Assembly (NCBI GenBank): GCA_017853455.1
Contig: JAFMJM010000154.1
Location: 1-5,881, forward strand
Length of the DNA stretch: 5,881 nt
Direction: 5' to 3'
DNA from: Acidimicrobiia bacterium
GTDB lineage: Bacteria > Actinomycetota > Acidimicrobiia > IMCC26256 > PALSA-555
This document shows positions 5,178 through 5,881 of the stretch, piece after piece (position 1 is the first letter of the stretch; each line of letters starts with the position of its first letter). The position numbers and the translations under genes are program-made. The notes beneath the pieces are model-generated. The model was not told the DNA's origin and ran no database searches. It worked only from the letters and a program-made list of their open reading frames with translations.

Positions 5178-5192
5178 TGGCGGCCCGGGCTC
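5166..5192 (-). terminator. First tRNA-proximal hairpin (terminator-like)
   Basis: On the minus strand GAGCCCGGGCC pairs with GGTCCGGGCTC around the 5-nt loop GCCAC, giving an 11-bp stem. The ninth pair is G-U only in minus-strand RNA; on the plus strand it is an A-C mismatch. This favours function in the tRNA transcript, whose mature 3' end is 9 nt upstream. No U-tract follows. Confidence 0.65.
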
Positions 5193-5201
5193 GGTGCAGG
5201 G

Positions 5202-5274
5202 TGGACCCGATGGGACTTGAACCCACGACCCCCTCCATGCCATGGAGGTGCTCTTCCAGCTGAGCTACGGGCCC
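5202..5274 (-). tRNA. tRNA-Ala(GGC): tRNA-Ala (anticodon GGC)
   Basis: The 73-nt sequence folds as a standard cloverleaf: acceptor GGGCCCG with CGGGTCC, D stem GCTC/GAGC, anticodon stem CCTCC/GGAGG with loop ATGGCAT, 5-nt variable region, T stem GTGGG/CCCAT with loop TTCAAGT, and discriminator A73. The anticodon at 5241-5239 is GGC, which reads GCC, a favoured alanine codon in this GC-rich genome. The G3-U70 wobble pair, the main identity element for alanyl-tRNA synthetase, is present (5272 with 5205). The A32-U38 loop pair typical of tRNA-Ala(GGC) is also present. The 3' end continues CCC, so CCA is not encoded and must be added after transcription. It is divergent from leuS and followed by two hairpins. 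Confidence 0.97.
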
Positions 5275-5287
5275 CTGAGGAACGCCG

Positions 5288-5293
5288 ACGATA
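5288..5293 (-). promoter_or_regulatory. Putative -10 box for tRNA-Ala
   Basis: TATCGT lies 13 nt before the mature tRNA 5' end, leaving room for a short leader to be removed by RNase P. The hexamer equals the one proposed for the sigma gene. The -35 is weak (CGGTGG at about 5316-5311) and overlaps the central palindrome of this divergent region. Confidence 0.45.
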
Positions 5294-5311
5294 CCAGCGG
5301 GAGCCGGTCAC

Positions 5312-5319
5312 CACCGGTG
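5312..5319. repeat. CACCGGTG palindrome between divergent tRNA-Ala and leuS promoters
   Basis: A perfect 8-bp palindrome sits midway between the two outward -10 boxes, where the -35 regions of both would overlap. A second inverted repeat, CCGGT (5304-5308) with ACCGG (5313-5317), shares its centre. Short GC palindromes are frequent in such DNA, so function is uncertain. Confidence 0.3.
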
Positions 5320-5336
5320 TCGGGGTCCCACGTCGC

Positions 5337-5342
5337 TAGCCT
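5337..5342 (+). promoter_or_regulatory. Putative -10 box for leuS
   Basis: TAGCCT is identical to the hisH box and lies 9 nt before the leuS ATG, so the predicted leader is 0-3 nt. No Shine-Dalgarno site is seen between it and the start, in line with leaderless translation. Confidence 0.5.
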
Positions 5343-5351
5343 CGGGCGCTC

Positions 5352-5881
5352 ATGCCCACCGATGCCGACGCCCCCGCCACCACCGACGGCCCCCGCGACG
5401 ACCGCCCGGGTTTCCGTTACGACGCCCGGCTGGCCGCCGAGATCGAGTCCCGCTGGCAGGACGCCTGGGAGCGGGACCACACGTTCTGGGCCCCGAACCC
5501 GGTGGGCCCGTTGTCGGAGGGCTTCGACCGGGTGGCCGGCGAGGAGAAGCTCTACGTCCTCGACATGTTCCCGTACCCGAGCGGGGCCGGGCTCCACGTC
5601 GGGCACCCCCTCGGCTACATCGGCACCGACGTCTTCGCCCGCTATTGGCGGATGCGGGGCCGCAACGTCCTCCACGCGATGGGCTACGACGCCTTCGGCC
5701 TCCCGGCCGAGCAGTACGCCCTCCAGACCGGCCAGCACCCCCGGGTGACCACCGAGGCCAACATCGCCAACATGCGGCGCCAGCTGCGCGCCCTCGGGCT
5801 CGGGCACGACCCGCGGCGCGGCGTGGCCACCACCGACGTCGACTACTACCGCTGGACGCAGTGGATCTTCCTGCAGATCTT
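5352..5881 (+). CDS. leuS: Leucyl-tRNA synthetase (partial; N-terminal part only)
   Basis: This class I aminoacyl-tRNA synthetase charges tRNA-Leu in the cytoplasm. The first 176 residues of a protein usually 800-950 aa long are visible, and the frame is open at the window end. After a variable Asp/Pro-rich extension (1-20), the core starts with FRYDARLAAEIESRWQDAW (21-39). LYVLDMFPYPSGAGLHVGHP (67-86) carries the ATP-binding HIGH motif as HVGH at 82-85. GRNVLHAMGYDAFGLPAEQYA follows and is characteristic of leucyl-tRNA synthetase, as is TDVDYYRWTQWIFLQ at the window edge. ATG at 5352 has a TAGCCT box 9 nt upstream and no in-frame rival near the conserved core. It is divergent from tRNA-Ala with 77 bp between them. 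The KMSKS motif and editing domain lie outside. Confidence 0.97.
   Translation, partial: MPTDADAPATTDGPRDDRPGFRYDARLAAEIESRWQDAWERDHTFWAPNPVGPLSEGFDRVAGEEKLYVLDMFPYPSGAGLHVGHPLGYIGTDVFARYWRMRGRNVLHAMGYDAFGLPAEQYALQTGQHPRVTTEANIANMRRQLRALGLGHDPRRGVATTDVDYYRWTQWIFLQI

Overview
The window is a chromosomal segment from a high-GC actinobacterium. GC is high throughout, GTG starts are frequent, and a SigC-type ECF sigma factor sits next to a zf-HC2 membrane protein. Several starts have a TAnnnT box only 6-9 nt upstream, which suggests leaderless mRNAs. A lineage such as Acidimicrobiia would fit, but the sequence alone does not prove the class. I see no insertion sequence, phage gene or CRISPR array.

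Layout, left to right: a partial hisH (minus, 1-518, C-terminus outside the window); a secreted YcnI/DUF1775 copper-binding protein (minus, 565-1128); a SigC-like ECF sigma factor (minus, 1248-1772); a 54-bp divergent intergenic region; a zf-HC2 putative anti-sigma factor with four membrane segments (plus, 1827-2459); a CopC-CopD fusion (plus, 2456-4225) that overlaps it by 4 nt; a convergent terminator-like palindrome spanning both stop codons; an orphan fucosyltransferase-like gene (minus, 4248-5090); two tandem hairpins built on a 21-bp direct repeat; tRNA-Ala(GGC) (minus, 5202-5274); and, divergent from it, the 5' part of leuS (plus, 5352 to the window end).

The centre (565-4225) reads as one copper-handling unit. 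YcnI and CopC are both exported proteins whose mature N-terminus is predicted to be a copper-binding histidine, CopD is the membrane partner of CopC, and the sigma/zf-HC2 pair is the likely control. Two putative ECF promoters with the same architecture (GGGAAC, exactly 17 nt, then CGACC or GGACT) face outward, one upstream of ycnI and one upstream of the zf-HC2/copCD operon. The sigma gene has a housekeeping-like -10 box (TATCGT). My model, an inference, is that a housekeeping-transcribed SigC-like factor, held by the zf-HC2 membrane protein, switches on both copper transcription units. The flanks (hisH, tRNA-Ala, leuS) are ordinary housekeeping genes.
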